Counted from the stretch's first letter, positions 28,964 to 38,437 are shown. The stretch: 64,000 nt of DNA from Clostridium sp. JN-1 (GCF_003718715.1 NZ_CP033465.1:2356001-2420000); one strand, 5' to 3'. Program-made: numbers and translations. The notes: generated from the letters alone by a model not told the origin.

Positions 28964-28980
28964 TTATTACTAATTAATAA
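28964..28980. promoter_or_regulatory. Possible PerR-like operator upstream of reverse rubrerythrin
   Basis: Inverted repeat TTATTA-CTAAT-TAATAA, 55 bp before the start codon. It resembles, but does not equal, the PerR box (7-1-7 TTATAAT-n-ATTATAA). PerR controls reverse rubrerythrins in C. acetobutylicum. Confidence 0.4.
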
Positions 28981-29066
28981 TTGTTCTCTACCATGTTTTT
29001 AGTTTACTATTATTATTTATATTTGTCAACACATTTTTTATATTTTTTTATTTTTTATTTGTATAG

Positions 29067-29452
29067 GGTTTCTGATTTAAAACTTAACTCATACTCCGGG
29101 ATATATTTGAGAGGACATAGGACAGAGGACAATGAAGGTAAGTTTTCTTCCTTACGTCAGAAAACTAATTTATTTTTTAGGCTTGTTTTGCTAATGCAAA
29201 ACATCGCTTAAGCAAGTATCTAAAATCTATGATTTTCAGATAATTGTTTACTTAGTAGAGTACCCTTAAGGAACAAAAGGATATGAGTTTCTTTTAAATT
29301 AAAGATTTTTCGTAGTGTAACGTAGAAAAATCTTCCTTCATTGTCCTTTGTCCTCTGTCCTATGTCCTCTGTTTTTATATTACGAATTACAGTGTCAAAG
29401 GCTGTATATATTTCCCGGAGTGTAAGTTAAGTTGCAATCTAAAAACCATATA
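29067..29452. repeat. Composite element E: heptamer element nested in outer inverted repeat
   Basis: Outer ends are GGGTTTCTGATTTAAAACTT.. with ACTCCGGGATATAT on the left and the complement (ATATATTTCCCGGAGTGTAAG.. to CTAAAAACC) on the right. Inside are heptamers (GGACATA, GGACAGA), an interior with TTTTGCTAATGCAAAA and other stems, TTTAAATTAAAGATTTTTCG, then right heptamers. The interior is the same type as in copy G, in opposite orientation. Confidence 0.82.
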
Positions 29453-29462
29453 ATAAAAACTA

Positions 29463-29512
29463 AAAAGACAGTAATATTCAATTTATAAAAAATAGAATAT
29501 TACTGTCTTTTT
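29463..29512 (-). terminator. Terminator of the marR-ABC operon
   Basis: Stem AAAAGACAGTAATATTC / GAATATTACTGTCTTTT with T-run on the minus strand, 2 bp after the ABC gene stop. Confidence 0.88.
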
Positions 29513-29513
29513 A

Positions 29514-31367
29514 TTAAACTGCTTCTAAGTCTTCAAATTGACTATTATAAAGATTAGAATAAAAACCTTTTTTCTTGAGCAATTCATCATGAGTTCCTTG
29601 TTCTACAATATCTCCATTATCCATTACAAGTATTAAATCAGCATCTTTTATCGTAGACAATCTGTGTGCAATTATAAAACTCGTTCGATTCTTCATAAGA
29701 TTGTCCATAGCCTTTTTTATCATAACCTCAGTACGTGTATCTACAGAACTTGTTGCTTCGTCAAGGATTAAAACTTTTGGATTTGCAAGTATTGCCCTTG
29801 CAATTGTAATAAGCTGTTTTTGACCTTGTGACACATTAGAAGCTTCTTCATTCAAAATCATATCATATCCTCCTGGAAGTGTACGCACAAAGCTTTCAAC
29901 ATGTGCTGCTCTTGCTGCAGCTTTAACTTCTTCATCTGAAGCATCAAGTCTTCCATACCTTATATTTTCTAATATGCTTCCATTATAGAGCCATGTATCT
30001 TGAAGAACCATTCCAAATATTGATCTTAAATCTTTTCTCTTAAAATCTTTTATATCATGACCATCTACAAGGATTTGACCACTATTTATATCATAAAAAC
30101 GCATTAAAAGTTTTACCATAGTAGTTTTTCCTGCACCAGTTGGTCCAACAATAGCAACCTTTTGACCTGGTTTTACCTTAGTTGAAAAATCATTAATTAC
30201 AATCTTTTCAGGGTTGTATCCAAAATGAACATGTTTGAATTCAACATAACCCTTTACTCTTTCAAGATCTACAGAGTAGTCATCATTTTCCAAAACTTCT
30301 TCTTCCTCTTCTAAAAATTCAAATACACGCTCAGCCGAAGCAGCTGTTTGTTGAAGTATATTTGATATATTAGCTATTTGAGTAATTGGCTGTGTAAATG
30401 ACCTTACATATTGTATAAATGCTTGAATATCTCCAACCTCGATAGCTTTCTTTACTGCAAGCCATCCTCCAAGCACACACACTCCTACATATCCAAGATT
30501 ACTTACAAAGTTCATAATTGGCATTATCATTCCAGACAAAAACTGTGATTTCCATGCCGACTTATAGAGTGTATTATTTAATTTATCAAACTTTTCAATA
30601 CTATCTTCCTCACCATTAAATGCCCTCATAACTATATGTCCGCCGTACATTTCCTCTATATGTCCATTTACATGACCTAAATAATCCTGCTGCTCTTTAA
30701 AATATTTTTGAGATTGTTTTACTATAAGCATAATCAATCCAAATGACAGCGGAATTATACAAAGTGCTGTAAGCGTCATGGTAAAACTTATGCTGAACAT
30801 CATGATAAGCACTCCTACTACAGTTGTGACTGAAGTTATAATTTGCGTCAAACTTTGATTTAAAGTTTGACTTATCGTATCAACATCATTAGTAACACGC
30901 GACAGCACTTCGCCGTGATTTGTAGTATCAAAATACTTAAGCGGCATTTTATTTATTTTCTCTGAAATATCTTTTCTCATCTTATAACTTACTTTCATAG
31001 ACACCCCAGACATTATCCAGCCTTGAATATAACTAAAAAGTGCGCTTGCAATATATAAGAAGGCAAGAAAAATTACTATTTTTCCAATATAATTAAAATC
31101 TATTCCACTGCCGCTCCCGGAAATCTTACTTACAATTCCCTCAAACAACTTAGTTGTAGCACGGCCCAATATTTTAGGACCTACTATGGAAAAGACTGAA
31201 CTTGCAGCTGCAAATATAAGAACAACAACAATAGATAATTTATATTCACTCATATATTTTACGAGTTTTTTCATGGTATTTTTAAAATCATTTGCTTTCT
31301 CGCCGTGCATCATAGCACCTGGTCCATGATGCATTCCACTTTTCTTTACTTTATACTTATTGCTCAC
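29514..31367 (-). CDS. ABC exporter half-transporter, subunit 2
   Basis: Fused membrane-ATPase exporter subunit of 618 residues, partner of the next upstream gene. Six-helix membrane domain (about 50-330), then the nucleotide domain with Walker A GPTGAGKTT, signature NVSQGQKQ, Walker B LILDEATSSVD and H-loop AHRLS, all canonical. The N-terminal tail is His/Met-rich (GMHHGPGAMMHGEK), as in many YfiC/LmrD-type subunits. The start is GTG at 31367: AAAGGAGG lies 8 bases upstream, and the codon overlaps the stop of the upstream gene (GTGA). A multidrug or lipid substrate is probable. Confidence 0.93.
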   Translation of the reverse strand: MSNKYKVKKSGMHHGPGAMMHGEKANDFKNTMKKLVKYMSEYKLSIVVVLIFAAASSVFSIVGPKILGRATTKLFEGIVSKISGSGSGIDFNYIGKIVIFLAFLYIASALFSYIQGWIMSGVSMKVSYKMRKDISEKINKMPLKYFDTTNHGEVLSRVTNDVDTISQTLNQSLTQIITSVTTVVGVLIMMFSISFTMTLTALCIIPLSFGLIMLIVKQSQKYFKEQQDYLGHVNGHIEEMYGGHIVMRAFNGEEDSIEKFDKLNNTLYKSAWKSQFLSGMIMPIMNFVSNLGYVGVCVLGGWLAVKKAIEVGDIQAFIQYVRSFTQPITQIANISNILQQTAASAERVFEFLEEEEEVLENDDYSVDLERVKGYVEFKHVHFGYNPEKIVINDFSTKVKPGQKVAIVGPTGAGKTTMVKLLMRFYDINSGQILVDGHDIKDFKRKDLRSIFGMVLQDTWLYNGSILENIRYGRLDASDEEVKAAARAAHVESFVRTLPGGYDMILNEEASNVSQGQKQLITIARAILANPKVLILDEATSSVDTRTEVMIKKAMDNLMKNRTSFIIAHRLSTIKDADLILVMDNGDIVEQGTHDELLKKKGFYSNLYNSQFEDLEAV

Positions 31368-33589
31368 GCTAATTCCTCCTTTGAAAATTGTGACATTGCA
31401 ATTTCTTGGTAAACGCTGCAATCTTTCATAAGTTCTTCATGAGTTCCACTTCCAACTATATGTCCATCATCAAGAACTATTATTTGATCGGCATCCATAA
31501 TTGTTGAAATACGCTGTGCCACAATGAGAAACGTACTTGAGGAAGTTTCTTTTCTAAGTGCCTTCCTAAGTGCAGCATCTGTTTTAAAGTCGAGAGCTGA
31601 AAAACTATCATCAAACATATAAATTTGAGGTTTTTTAACAAGAGCACGTGCAATAGAAAGCCTTTGCTTTTGTCCTCCCGAAACATTCGATCCACCTTGA
31701 GAAATTTCAGTTTTAAACCTCTCAGTTTTTTGATCTATAAAATTAATAGATTGTGAAATTTCTGCAGCATTTAAAATTTCTTTTTCATTTGCATTTTTAT
31801 TTGCATATTTTAGATTAGATTCAATTGTACCGCTAAATAAATAACCTTTTTGAGGAACATACCCAATTTTATCCCTAAGTTCATGTTGAGATACATTTTT
31901 TACACTTACACCATCTACCAAAACTTCCCCATCTGTTACATCATAAAAACGCATAATTAAATTTGCAAGAGTTGTTTTTCCTGAACCAGTAGATCCTATA
32001 AATGCTGTTGTCTTATATGGTAATGCTTTAAAACTAATATCCTTAAGAGCATACTCAGAAGCCCCTGGATACTTAAATGATACATTTTTAAATTCAACTA
32101 CTCCACTCTTACTATCATCAAAGCTTTGAGGATTCTCTGGATCTACAATTGATAGATCAGTTTCAAGTACTTCACTAATACGTGCAGCAGAAACAGATGC
32201 TCTTGGTACAAGTATAAACATTACAGCTAGCATCAAAAATGCCATGATTATTTGCATTGCATACTGCATAAATGCCATCATATCTCCTACTTGCATAGTT
32301 GAATTTGCAACTTGATGAGCTCCAACCCATACTATAAGTAAAGTAATTCCGTTCATTATAAGCATCATAACTGGCATCATAGATACCATTACACGATTTA
32401 CAAATAAATTTGTTCTTGTAACATCCTTATTTGCATTATCAAAACGCTTTTCTTCAAATCCTTGTGTATTAAAAGCCCTTATTACCATCATCCCTGAAAG
32501 GCTTTCACGTGTTACAAGGTTAAGTTTATCTATAAGCTTTTGTATTATCTTAAACTTTGGAATTGCAACTGCAAATATTACTAAAATTAATCCCAGCAAA
32601 ACTATAATTGCAAGTGCTATAATCCATGACATTGACTGACTTTTTCCCATAGCCCTTATTACACCGCCAATTCCCATGATAGGTGCATAAAATACCATTC
32701 TTATCATAATTACCATAAGCATTTGTATTTGTGTAATATCGTTTGTACTCCTCGTTATAAGTGATGCCGTAGAAAAACTATCAAATTCTGCATTTGAAAA
32801 ATTCTCAACTTTTTTAAATATATCTCTGCGCAAGTTTTTTGCAAGGCCTGCTGCCGTTCTAGATGCTAAAAATCCAACTGCAACAGTACATATACCTCCA
32901 AGTAAAGATATTAAGAGCATAATTATCCCAGTTTTTATTATATAATTGTTCTGCAGCTTGTTAGTATTCATTCCAAGTGCCTTATACTCTGATTTAATTA
33001 ATGGTGCTGCAGATTGAGTAATCATATTTTCACCTAAACTTGAAGTTTTTTTGTTCATCTCATCAATTAACTTTGAACGCTTACCATCAGGTATCTTGGA
33101 AATCATCCCAAATAAATCTGCATTGGCTGGTATTTTCATTCCATTAAAATTAATTACTCCATTTTTGCTAGTAGATTTAATTTTCTCAACACCTGAAACA
33201 TCAAGCATAGCCTTACCCATTATTGAATTCAATTTTTCGCTCTCAGTTTTATCAACATTTTTAAGTACATAAATTGGTTCATTTTTAAGATTAGGATACT
33301 TTTTTGAGTAAATATCATAATCTTTGCTTGACTTATCTACAAGTGTATAATCTTGTGATACTTCACTTTTATCACTTTCACTCATAAATATTTGTATTTT
33401 ATTCATTTGGCTTTGTCTTAGTGATTCTGGAACTGCATTTACAATACCGCCTTGTTGTATACCATTATTTACAATGTTAGATGTGTAATCTGGAAGTGCA
33501 AGATCACACATAGCTTGCACAAACAAGAGCAGTATTGCAGCAAAAATCATTCCTGTGAATGGTTTTAAATGTTTTAATAATTTAATCAT
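31364..33589 (-). CDS. ABC exporter half-transporter, subunit 1
   Basis: 741-residue subunit of a heterodimeric exporter of the LmrCD/YfiBC type. Membrane domain with a large extracytoplasmic insertion between helix 1 and 2 (about residues 40-215), as seen in this subfamily; nucleotide domain with Walker A GSTGSGKTT, signature NVSGGQKQR and a Walker B ending MFDDSFSALD, where Asp replaces the catalytic Glu. This is the usual degenerate site of heterodimeric exporters, while the partner keeps Glu. Start taken at the second Met (33589). Coupled to marR upstream. Confidence 0.92.
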   Translation of the reverse strand: MIKLLKHLKPFTGMIFAAILLLFVQAMCDLALPDYTSNIVNNGIQQGGIVNAVPESLRQSQMNKIQIFMSESDKSEVSQDYTLVDKSSKDYDIYSKKYPNLKNEPIYVLKNVDKTESEKLNSIMGKAMLDVSGVEKIKSTSKNGVINFNGMKIPANADLFGMISKIPDGKRSKLIDEMNKKTSSLGENMITQSAAPLIKSEYKALGMNTNKLQNNYIIKTGIIMLLISLLGGICTVAVGFLASRTAAGLAKNLRRDIFKKVENFSNAEFDSFSTASLITRSTNDITQIQMLMVIMIRMVFYAPIMGIGGVIRAMGKSQSMSWIIALAIIVLLGLILVIFAVAIPKFKIIQKLIDKLNLVTRESLSGMMVIRAFNTQGFEEKRFDNANKDVTRTNLFVNRVMVSMMPVMMLIMNGITLLIVWVGAHQVANSTMQVGDMMAFMQYAMQIIMAFLMLAVMFILVPRASVSAARISEVLETDLSIVDPENPQSFDDSKSGVVEFKNVSFKYPGASEYALKDISFKALPYKTTAFIGSTGSGKTTLANLIMRFYDVTDGEVLVDGVSVKNVSQHELRDKIGYVPQKGYLFSGTIESNLKYANKNANEKEILNAAEISQSINFIDQKTERFKTEISQGGSNVSGGQKQRLSIARALVKKPQIYMFDDSFSALDFKTDAALRKALRKETSSSTFLIVAQRISTIMDADQIIVLDDGHIVGSGTHEELMKDCSVYQEIAMSQFSKEELA

Positions 33590-33631
33590 TGCTATTTCTA
33601 TTCTCCTCATTATTTAATAAAATAAATAGTT

Positions 33632-34069
33632 TCATTTTAATTTATCTACAAAACTTTGTAACAAAGTTAATCCTTTTAATATCGTATCAATTTCTTCAGG
33701 ATGTGAATCCTCTATAAGCTTCTTAAATTCTTCTTCAATCCTTTTAAAGTTTTCATGAAGCTCATCACTAAACTTCGGATCTATACTTACATAAACTACT
33801 CTTCTATCCTCCTCACTTCTAGACCTTTTAACAAGCTCTTCTTTTTGAAGTCTATCAATAATTCCAGATACTGTACTATTAGACAAACCAACACTTTTAC
33901 TTAAATCACTTATTCTCATCTTTCCATTTTTATCAAGCATCTTAATTATCATTGCCTGCGGTCCAGTAAGATTAAATTTATTCAGCCTAGCCCCTACATT
34001 TTTTCTAAAAGAATATAATATTGTTTTAATTTCTTTTATTATTAAAATACTTTTACTATCATCATACAT
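33632..34069 (-). CDS. MarR-family repressor of the ABC exporter operon
   Basis: 145-residue winged-helix regulator. MarR core with GPQAMIIKMLDKNGKMRISDLSKSVGLSNSTVSGIIDRL and the wing VKRSRSEEDRRVVYV. First gene of the operon with the two ABC exporter genes, 20 bp before subunit 1. A large perfect inverted repeat directly upstream is its probable operator, so it likely autorepresses and is released by an exporter substrate. GAGGCGAAG site. Confidence 0.93.
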   Translation of the reverse strand: MYDDSKSILIIKEIKTILYSFRKNVGARLNKFNLTGPQAMIIKMLDKNGKMRISDLSKSVGLSNSTVSGIIDRLQKEELVKRSRSEEDRRVVYVSIDPKFSDELHENFKRIEEEFKKLIEDSHPEEIDTILKGLTLLQSFVDKLK

Positions 34070-34104
34070 ATCTTCGCCTCTTTTATATTAAAATACTTCT
34101 TATG

Positions 34105-34144
34105 AAAATGTTTCGTATACGAACTTTCGTATACGAAACATTTT
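34105..34144. promoter_or_regulatory. Double palindromic operator of the MarR operon
   Basis: Perfect inverted repeat with 19-bp arms (AAAATGTTTCGTATACGAA and complement) and a 2-base centre. Each arm contains the self-complementary 12-mer TTCGTATACGAA, so two identical palindromes lie 14 bp apart. This fits cooperative binding of two MarR dimers over the promoter, 36 bp before the start codon. Confidence 0.8.
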
Positions 34145-34273
34145 ACTCTAAATTCTTGTTTTAATCAATATATTTTTATTAAATTACTACAGTCTCTACT
34201 ACAACTTGACATAAATACCCACCATAGTATTATAATTTAAAGTAATACGAATACATGTTAGGAGGCAATATTT

Positions 34274-36163
34274 ATGGATAAAATCAAAATAATTGTAGTA
34301 AACAGTATTATTATAATTTGTTTAAATTTTATTTTATTTTTAGCTCATTGGGGAAATTTAAAATTTGTCGCAGTATCATCACTTGGGAGTATTTTAATTT
34401 TAATAATATGTAACTACTTTTTATTTAATAAACCTAAAGAAAAGATATATGAAAAAAGTTCCCATATTGATAGTAAAGAAAAATATTATGAACAACTATT
34501 TTCAAGTTGGCAGACACTAGGATTTGATATTCAACAGCTTTTATGGTTATGTAAGGACAGCACGGAAACCTTATCTAACCTTATTAAAATAGCTAATCAA
34601 GTAAAAGATTACAGTGATCAAAATAATGCCAATACACAAGAAATAAATGCTGGAATAAATCAGTTTGTTGATATAACAGAAAAACTCAATAATGATGTAA
34701 CAAGAATGGACCAAAACTCCAAAAAATCATTTGATATACTGAAAAAAAATAAAGGTGAATTAGATACCATTAGCAGCAGACTATCTCATTTAGGTAGTAG
34801 TATGGAGAAACTATCTAGCGGAAACTTAAAATTGAAGGATTCATCAAAAAAAATTGCTGATTTTATAAACTATATAAGTCAAATATCCGGTCAAACAAAC
34901 TTACTCGCATTAAATGCATCTATTGAAGCTGCAAGAGCGGGAGAATCCGGAAAAGGATTTGCTGTAGTAGCTCAAGAAATCAGAAAGTTGTCAGAAGAAA
35001 CTGAAAAGGCAGTTTCACAAATTGAAGCCATAGTTAAAGAAATTCTTCTTGGAATCAATGAGTCAAATAACTCCATAGTTAGTTTTACAAATCAAATTAA
35101 CGAGTTTCAAGTTTCAGCTAAAGAATCTTACAAATTAATATCCCAAATAGAATTTATAGTAAATGACATAGTTAAATCAATATCTAATTTAAAAAATGTT
35201 TCTGCAGGACAAGTTAATCTTGCAAGTCAAATGGAATCAGCCGTTAATACAGTAACAGCTGCAGTAGAAAAAACTTATGGTATAACATTAGATTCTATAC
35301 AAATGGTAAACTTACAAGAAAGTAAAAATAATGATTTATTAAATTATTGTCATAAGTTAAGTAATTCAGGGGACCGTATCCAAGAGTTTGTAGCTAAACT
35401 AAAAAAAGATAATGAAATAATATTTGGAATAAACCCCTTTACTTATCCAGAGAATATAAAAAATATGTATATTCCTATACTTGAAAGAGTATGCAAAAGT
35501 ATAGGATATAAAGCCAATGTAGTAATATTAAAAGATTATACAGCTTTAGAGAAAAGTATAGAAAATAATACTATTGATATAGGATGGTTCTCACCTTTTG
35601 CCTACGTAGATGCCCATGAAAAAATCAATGTAATACCAATTGCCACACCTAAAGTCAATGGTACAAACTACTATAATGGGTACATAGTAACAAAAAATAA
35701 TAGTGGAATTAAAACCGTTAGTGACTTAAAAGATAAATCTTTTGGATATGTAGATAAAAAAAGTGCTTCTGGTTATTTATATGCTAGAAATATATTAAAA
35801 ACAAATAATATGAATCCTGACACCACTTTTAGCAAAGTCTCATTTTTAGGAAGTCATGATAACGTAATCAAAGCGGTTTTATCTGGAGAAATTGACGCTG
35901 GAGCAACTTATAATGAAGCAATGGATAATGCAAATAGAAATGGATTGGATACAAAAAAACTAACAGTAATTGCTAAAACTGAAGACATACCTAAGGATGT
36001 TATTGCGGCTAATCCAAGATTAGATAAATTACTGGTAGAAAAACTACAAAAATCATTTGCAGAATTTAATGATTTTAAAGGGATAAATACCGTTGTTGAT
36101 GGTTTTGTAATTAGCAAAGATAGCAACTACGACGTTATAAGAAAATTATTAAAACAAAAATAG
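34274..36163 (+). CDS. Chemoreceptor with C-terminal PhnD-like binding domain
   Basis: 629 residues in an unusual order. Two membrane helices close together at the N-terminus (about 5-24 and 30-50) leave almost no outer domain. A methyl-accepting signalling domain follows (about 100-370) with the hairpin tip [20 protein letters not shown] (about 206-225) that contacts CheA/CheW. From about 380 to the end is a periplasmic-binding-protein fold of the PhnD/phosphate-phosphonate family: [77 protein letters not shown]. Since it follows the cytoplasmic signalling domain, the binding domain should also be inside the cell. A strong GGAGG site precedes the ATG. It probably senses an intracellular ligand. 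Confidence 0.88.
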   Translation: MDKIKIIVVNSIIIICLNFILFLAHWGNLKFVAVSSLGSILILIICNYFLFNKPKEKIYEKSSHIDSKEKYYEQLFSSWQTLGFDIQQLLWLCKDSTETLSNLIKIANQVKDYSDQNNANTQEINAGINQFVDITEKLNNDVTRMDQNSKKSFDILKKNKGELDTISSRLSHLGSSMEKLSSGNLKLKDSSKKIADFINYISQISGQTNLLALNASIEAARAGESGKGFAVVAQEIRKLSEETEKAVSQIEAIVKEILLGINESNNSIVSFTNQINEFQVSAKESYKLISQIEFIVNDIVKSISNLKNVSAGQVNLASQMESAVNTVTAAVEKTYGITLDSIQMVNLQESKNNDLLNYCHKLSNSGDRIQEFVAKLKKDNEIIFGINPFTYPENIKNMYIPILERVCKSIGYKANVVILKDYTALEKSIENNTIDIGWFSPFAYVDAHEKINVIPIATPKVNGTNYYNGYIVTKNNSGIKTVSDLKDKSFGYVDKKSASGYLYARNILKTNNMNPDTTFSKVSFLGSHDNVIKAVLSGEIDAGATYNEAMDNANRNGLDTKKLTVIAKTEDIPKDVIAANPRLDKLLVEKLQKSFAEFNDFKGINTVVDGFVISKDSNYDVIRKLLKQK

Positions 36164-36171
36164 CTTTAATG

Positions 36172-36238
36172 TTTACAATGATCATAGGGTTCACGCTTCG
36201 TGAGTTAACTTACGAGTTGTAAATCCTATAATTGTAAA
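36172..36238 (+). terminator. Hairpin after the chemoreceptor gene
   Basis: Imperfect stem TTTACAATgATcATAGG / CCTATAATTGTAAA around an inner TCACGcttCGTGA hairpin, 8 bp after the stop. Terminator-like but without a T-run; it may also be a decayed palindromic repeat. Confidence 0.45.
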
Positions 36239-36306
36239 TATTAAGTCACTCTTTTATACAAACTGCATATTATATGGTATTGTATAAATTTATTCGGAGG
36301 TAACCC

Positions 36307-36732
36307 ATGTATTGTTACACTCATGTGAATCAATTTACCTGCATTTTTAATGAACTCCAATTATGGACCCGCATTTCAAGTGAACATCCAATCTTTCTTA
36401 AAACTGTAGCTAATCTTGCTAATATTAAACTGCCAAAACCTTTAGAAGATAATCTTGATAATATTCATAAAATGTTTTTAAGATTATATAATAATGTACT
36501 ATACGTAAAAAAAGATGTAAGTATGAATCCAACCTTATGTGCTAAACATATTATAAATGTAAAAAGATTAATTGATGAATTCTTACTCCACGATACTCAT
36601 GCTTTATCATTTTATCCACAGCTATTAAAATTTGGAACCCAAAATAAGGCATGGCAAGAACTAATTAAACATATCATTAGCGAACAAACTTTTATGTTTG
36701 AATTATTTAAAGACTTGAGACATCAAATATAA
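36307..36732 (+). CDS. DUF2935-family helical protein (half length)
   Basis: 141 residues, all-helical. LQLWTRISSEHPIFLKTVANL and FLLHDTHALSFYPQLL carry the Glu/His pattern of DUF2935, a four-helix family thought to bind metals. Most relatives are about 260 residues with two such units, so this is a single unit. Clear CGGAGG site. The stop codon abuts repeat element F directly, so a lost second half is possible. Function unknown. Confidence 0.6.
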   Translation: MYCYTHVNQFTCIFNELQLWTRISSEHPIFLKTVANLANIKLPKPLEDNLDNIHKMFLRLYNNVLYVKKDVSMNPTLCAKHIINVKRLIDEFLLHDTHALSFYPQLLKFGTQNKAWQELIKHIISEQTFMFELFKDLRHQI

Positions 36733-37064
36733 AAACAGAGGATAATTGACAATTGACAGAGGACAGTGATTGTTGCTTTTCCTCCGTTACACTGCGGAAA
36801 ACCTTTAATTATTTTTCATAACTCGTTTTGCTAAAGCAAAACACCGCTACCTAAGCAGACATCTAAAATCTGCGATTTTGAGATGGTCGCTTAAGCAGAG
36901 TGTACTCCTGCAAAACAAAAGAGCAGGAGTTTCCTTTAAATTTAAAGATTTTTCGTAAGCTTAGCGGAGAAAAATCCTCCTTCTCTGTCCTATGTCTACT
37001 GTTCCCTGAAAATGTTACCAATATTTTTTAGTGTATAAGTTAACTTTCTAGTTAGTTTCCTTAA
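36733..37064. repeat. Heptamer element, copy F, with degenerate outer repeat
   Basis: Left heptamers are eroded (CAGAGGATAATTGAC, ACAGAGGACAG); then TCCTCCGTTACACTGCGG and AAACCTTTAATT. The interior has stems (TTTTGCTAAAGCAAAA; ATCTAAAATCTGCGATTTTGAGAT; ACTCCTGC..GCAGGAGT), then TTTAAAGATTTTTCG, AGCGGAGAAAAATCCTCC and two right heptamers. From 37005 a degenerate right outer repeat (TTCCCTGAAAAT..GTGTATAAGTTAAC..CTAG) is recognisable. It begins right at the stop codon of the DUF2935 gene. Confidence 0.75.
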
Positions 37065-37155
37065 AAATAACCTAAGTTACCTATAGTTATGATGAATGTT
37101 TTTAAAATAATTGGAAAAAATAATTAGAAAGGTTTAATTTAAAGGAGAGATTAAT

Positions 37156-37401
37156 TTGAGTAACTTAGGTATAATGGGCATTCTTGTAGATAGGAGAACA
37201 GAGTCTGCACCAAAGGTTCAAGAAGTCTTAACTAAATATGGTGATAGTATTTTATCAAGATTTGGGACTCATGATCCGGGAGAAAAGGAACATGGGTTAA
37301 TAACCTTAAATTTCAGAGATAATGAAGAACATCTAAAGTCCCTAGAACGAGAGCTGGAACATTTAGATGGCGTTACTGTAAAGACAATGTATATGAAATA
37401 G
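37156..37401 (+). CDS. TM1266-like putative regulator (iron-only hydrogenase system family)
   Basis: 81 residues with an ACT/NikR-C-like fold, matching the small family named iron-only hydrogenase system regulator (Thermotoga TM1266). Features: LGIMGILVDRRTESAPKVQEVL, LSRFGTHDPGEKEHGLITL. Members usually lie beside hydG/hydE/hydF maturases; none is visible here. TTG start with AAAGGAGAG. Role unproven; probably binds a small ligand or metal. Confidence 0.8.
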   Translation: MSNLGIMGILVDRRTESAPKVQEVLTKYGDSILSRFGTHDPGEKEHGLITLNFRDNEEHLKSLERELEHLDGVTVKTMYMK

Positions 37402-37406
37402 ACATT

Positions 37407-37558
37407 TATAGGGTTTCTAGTTCATGCATTAACTTACACTCCGGGAAATATATACAGCCTTTGACACTGTAAAAACTTTTAACAAGTTTTTAATGTACCT
37501 TCAGGCTGTATATATTTCCCTGCATGTAAGTTAAGTTGCAAACTAGAAACCCTATATC
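37407..37558. repeat. Outer inverted-repeat element J (about 150-bp MITE-like)
   Basis: Free copy of the outer element: ends TATAGGGTTTCTAG and CTAGAAACCCTATA, with arms containing TTAACTTACACTCCGGGAAA / TTTCCCTGCATGTAAGTTAA and ATATATACAGCC / GGCTGTATATAT. The whole can fold into one long hairpin. It fills the space between two convergent genes, where it could also end transcription. Its arms flank the heptamer elements E and H. Confidence 0.85.
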
Positions 37559-37561
37559 ATA

Positions 37562-38437
37562 TTAATCTATCTTTTCCACAGTTACCGAATATGATAAATC
37601 CATTTTGCTTTTAGGATTAACCTCTAACAAATCTTCACCTGAAGCAAGTGCACCAATCTTTGACGTCCAAGGTTCAACACATATGTACTTACTTCCTGGA
37701 GTTGACCATAAAACTATATATTTAAATTGATCACTGTAATCAAAGCTTATTTTTCTTTTTAAATCTTTCATAGAAAAACTCATACTATTACCTTTATGAT
37801 CAAGAAGTAAATCTAACTCTTTAGTATTACTTAAATCTATCCCTTCTGAAGGATACTTTTTTAATTTTGAATCCTCATTATCAAAATACTTGGTGGCATT
37901 TACATCATAAGTTATTTGTTTTTTATCTTTTGCATAAAAATAAGGATGAAATCCTGCTGACATTGGCATTTTTGCATCTGAATTATTTATATACTGCTGA
38001 TTAATTGTAAGTTTATTTCCTTTTAATATATATTCAAATTGTAATTCAAATTCAAAAGGATAAGATTTAAGAGTATCCTCATTACTTTTAAAAGCTACCT
38101 TTATAGATGCACAATCCTCTGTATTTTCGTCTGCAACTTTCCATGAATTTATTCTAGCAAGTCCATGGTTTTTCATACTATATTCTTTCCCATTTAAACT
38201 ATACTTTTGGGCTGGCAGCTGTCCACAAAGTGGGAATAATACTGGAATTCCGCCTCTTACATTTTTGCTTTTATCATAAAATGTATCTTTATTTAAGTAT
38301 AGAATTTCCTTACCATTTACTCCAAAACTAGTTACAATTCCACCTCGCTCTGGGCATATATTAACCCATGAATTATTTTTATCATCCTCCAACCTATACA
38401 TTTTAAATTTATCATCAAATTCCTTTACTTTAAACAT
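37562..38437 (-). CDS. Aldose 1-epimerase family protein (LacX-like)
   Basis: 291 residues of the galactose mutarotase-like beta-sandwich, LacX/YeaD subgroup. Conserved spots: NICPERGGIVTSFGVNGKEILYL, GGIPVLFPLCGQLP, HGLARINSWKV (catalytic His), MPMSAGFHPYF (second His), and WTSKIGALASGED near the end. Converts or binds alpha/beta anomers of a sugar or sugar phosphate. It lies just before the tagatose-6-phosphate cluster on the same strand, and lacX is linked to lac clusters elsewhere, so it may serve that pathway; an element and a terminator separate them. Confidence 0.85.
   Translation of the reverse strand: MFKVKEFDDKFKMYRLEDDKNNSWVNICPERGGIVTSFGVNGKEILYLNKDTFYDKSKNVRGGIPVLFPLCGQLPAQKYSLNGKEYSMKNHGLARINSWKVADENTEDCASIKVAFKSNEDTLKSYPFEFELQFEYILKGNKLTINQQYINNSDAKMPMSAGFHPYFYAKDKKQITYDVNATKYFDNEDSKLKKYPSEGIDLSNTKELDLLLDHKGNSMSFSMKDLKRKISFDYSDQFKYIVLWSTPGSKYICVEPWTSKIGALASGEDLLEVNPKSKMDLSYSVTVEKID

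Noticed and set aside
31480-31695. A 71-codon minus-strand frame inside ABC subunit 1
   Set aside because: Overlaps the conserved nucleotide-binding domain in another frame; not a gene.
31364-33589. Asp in place of the catalytic Glu in ABC subunit 1 as a loss-of-function mutation
   Set aside because: A degenerate site in one half is normal for heterodimeric exporters; the partner keeps Glu.
37407-37558. Long inverted repeat as a phage attachment site
   Set aside because: The same ends recur around elements E and H and there is no integrase or prophage gene nearby; a MITE-like repeat explains it.
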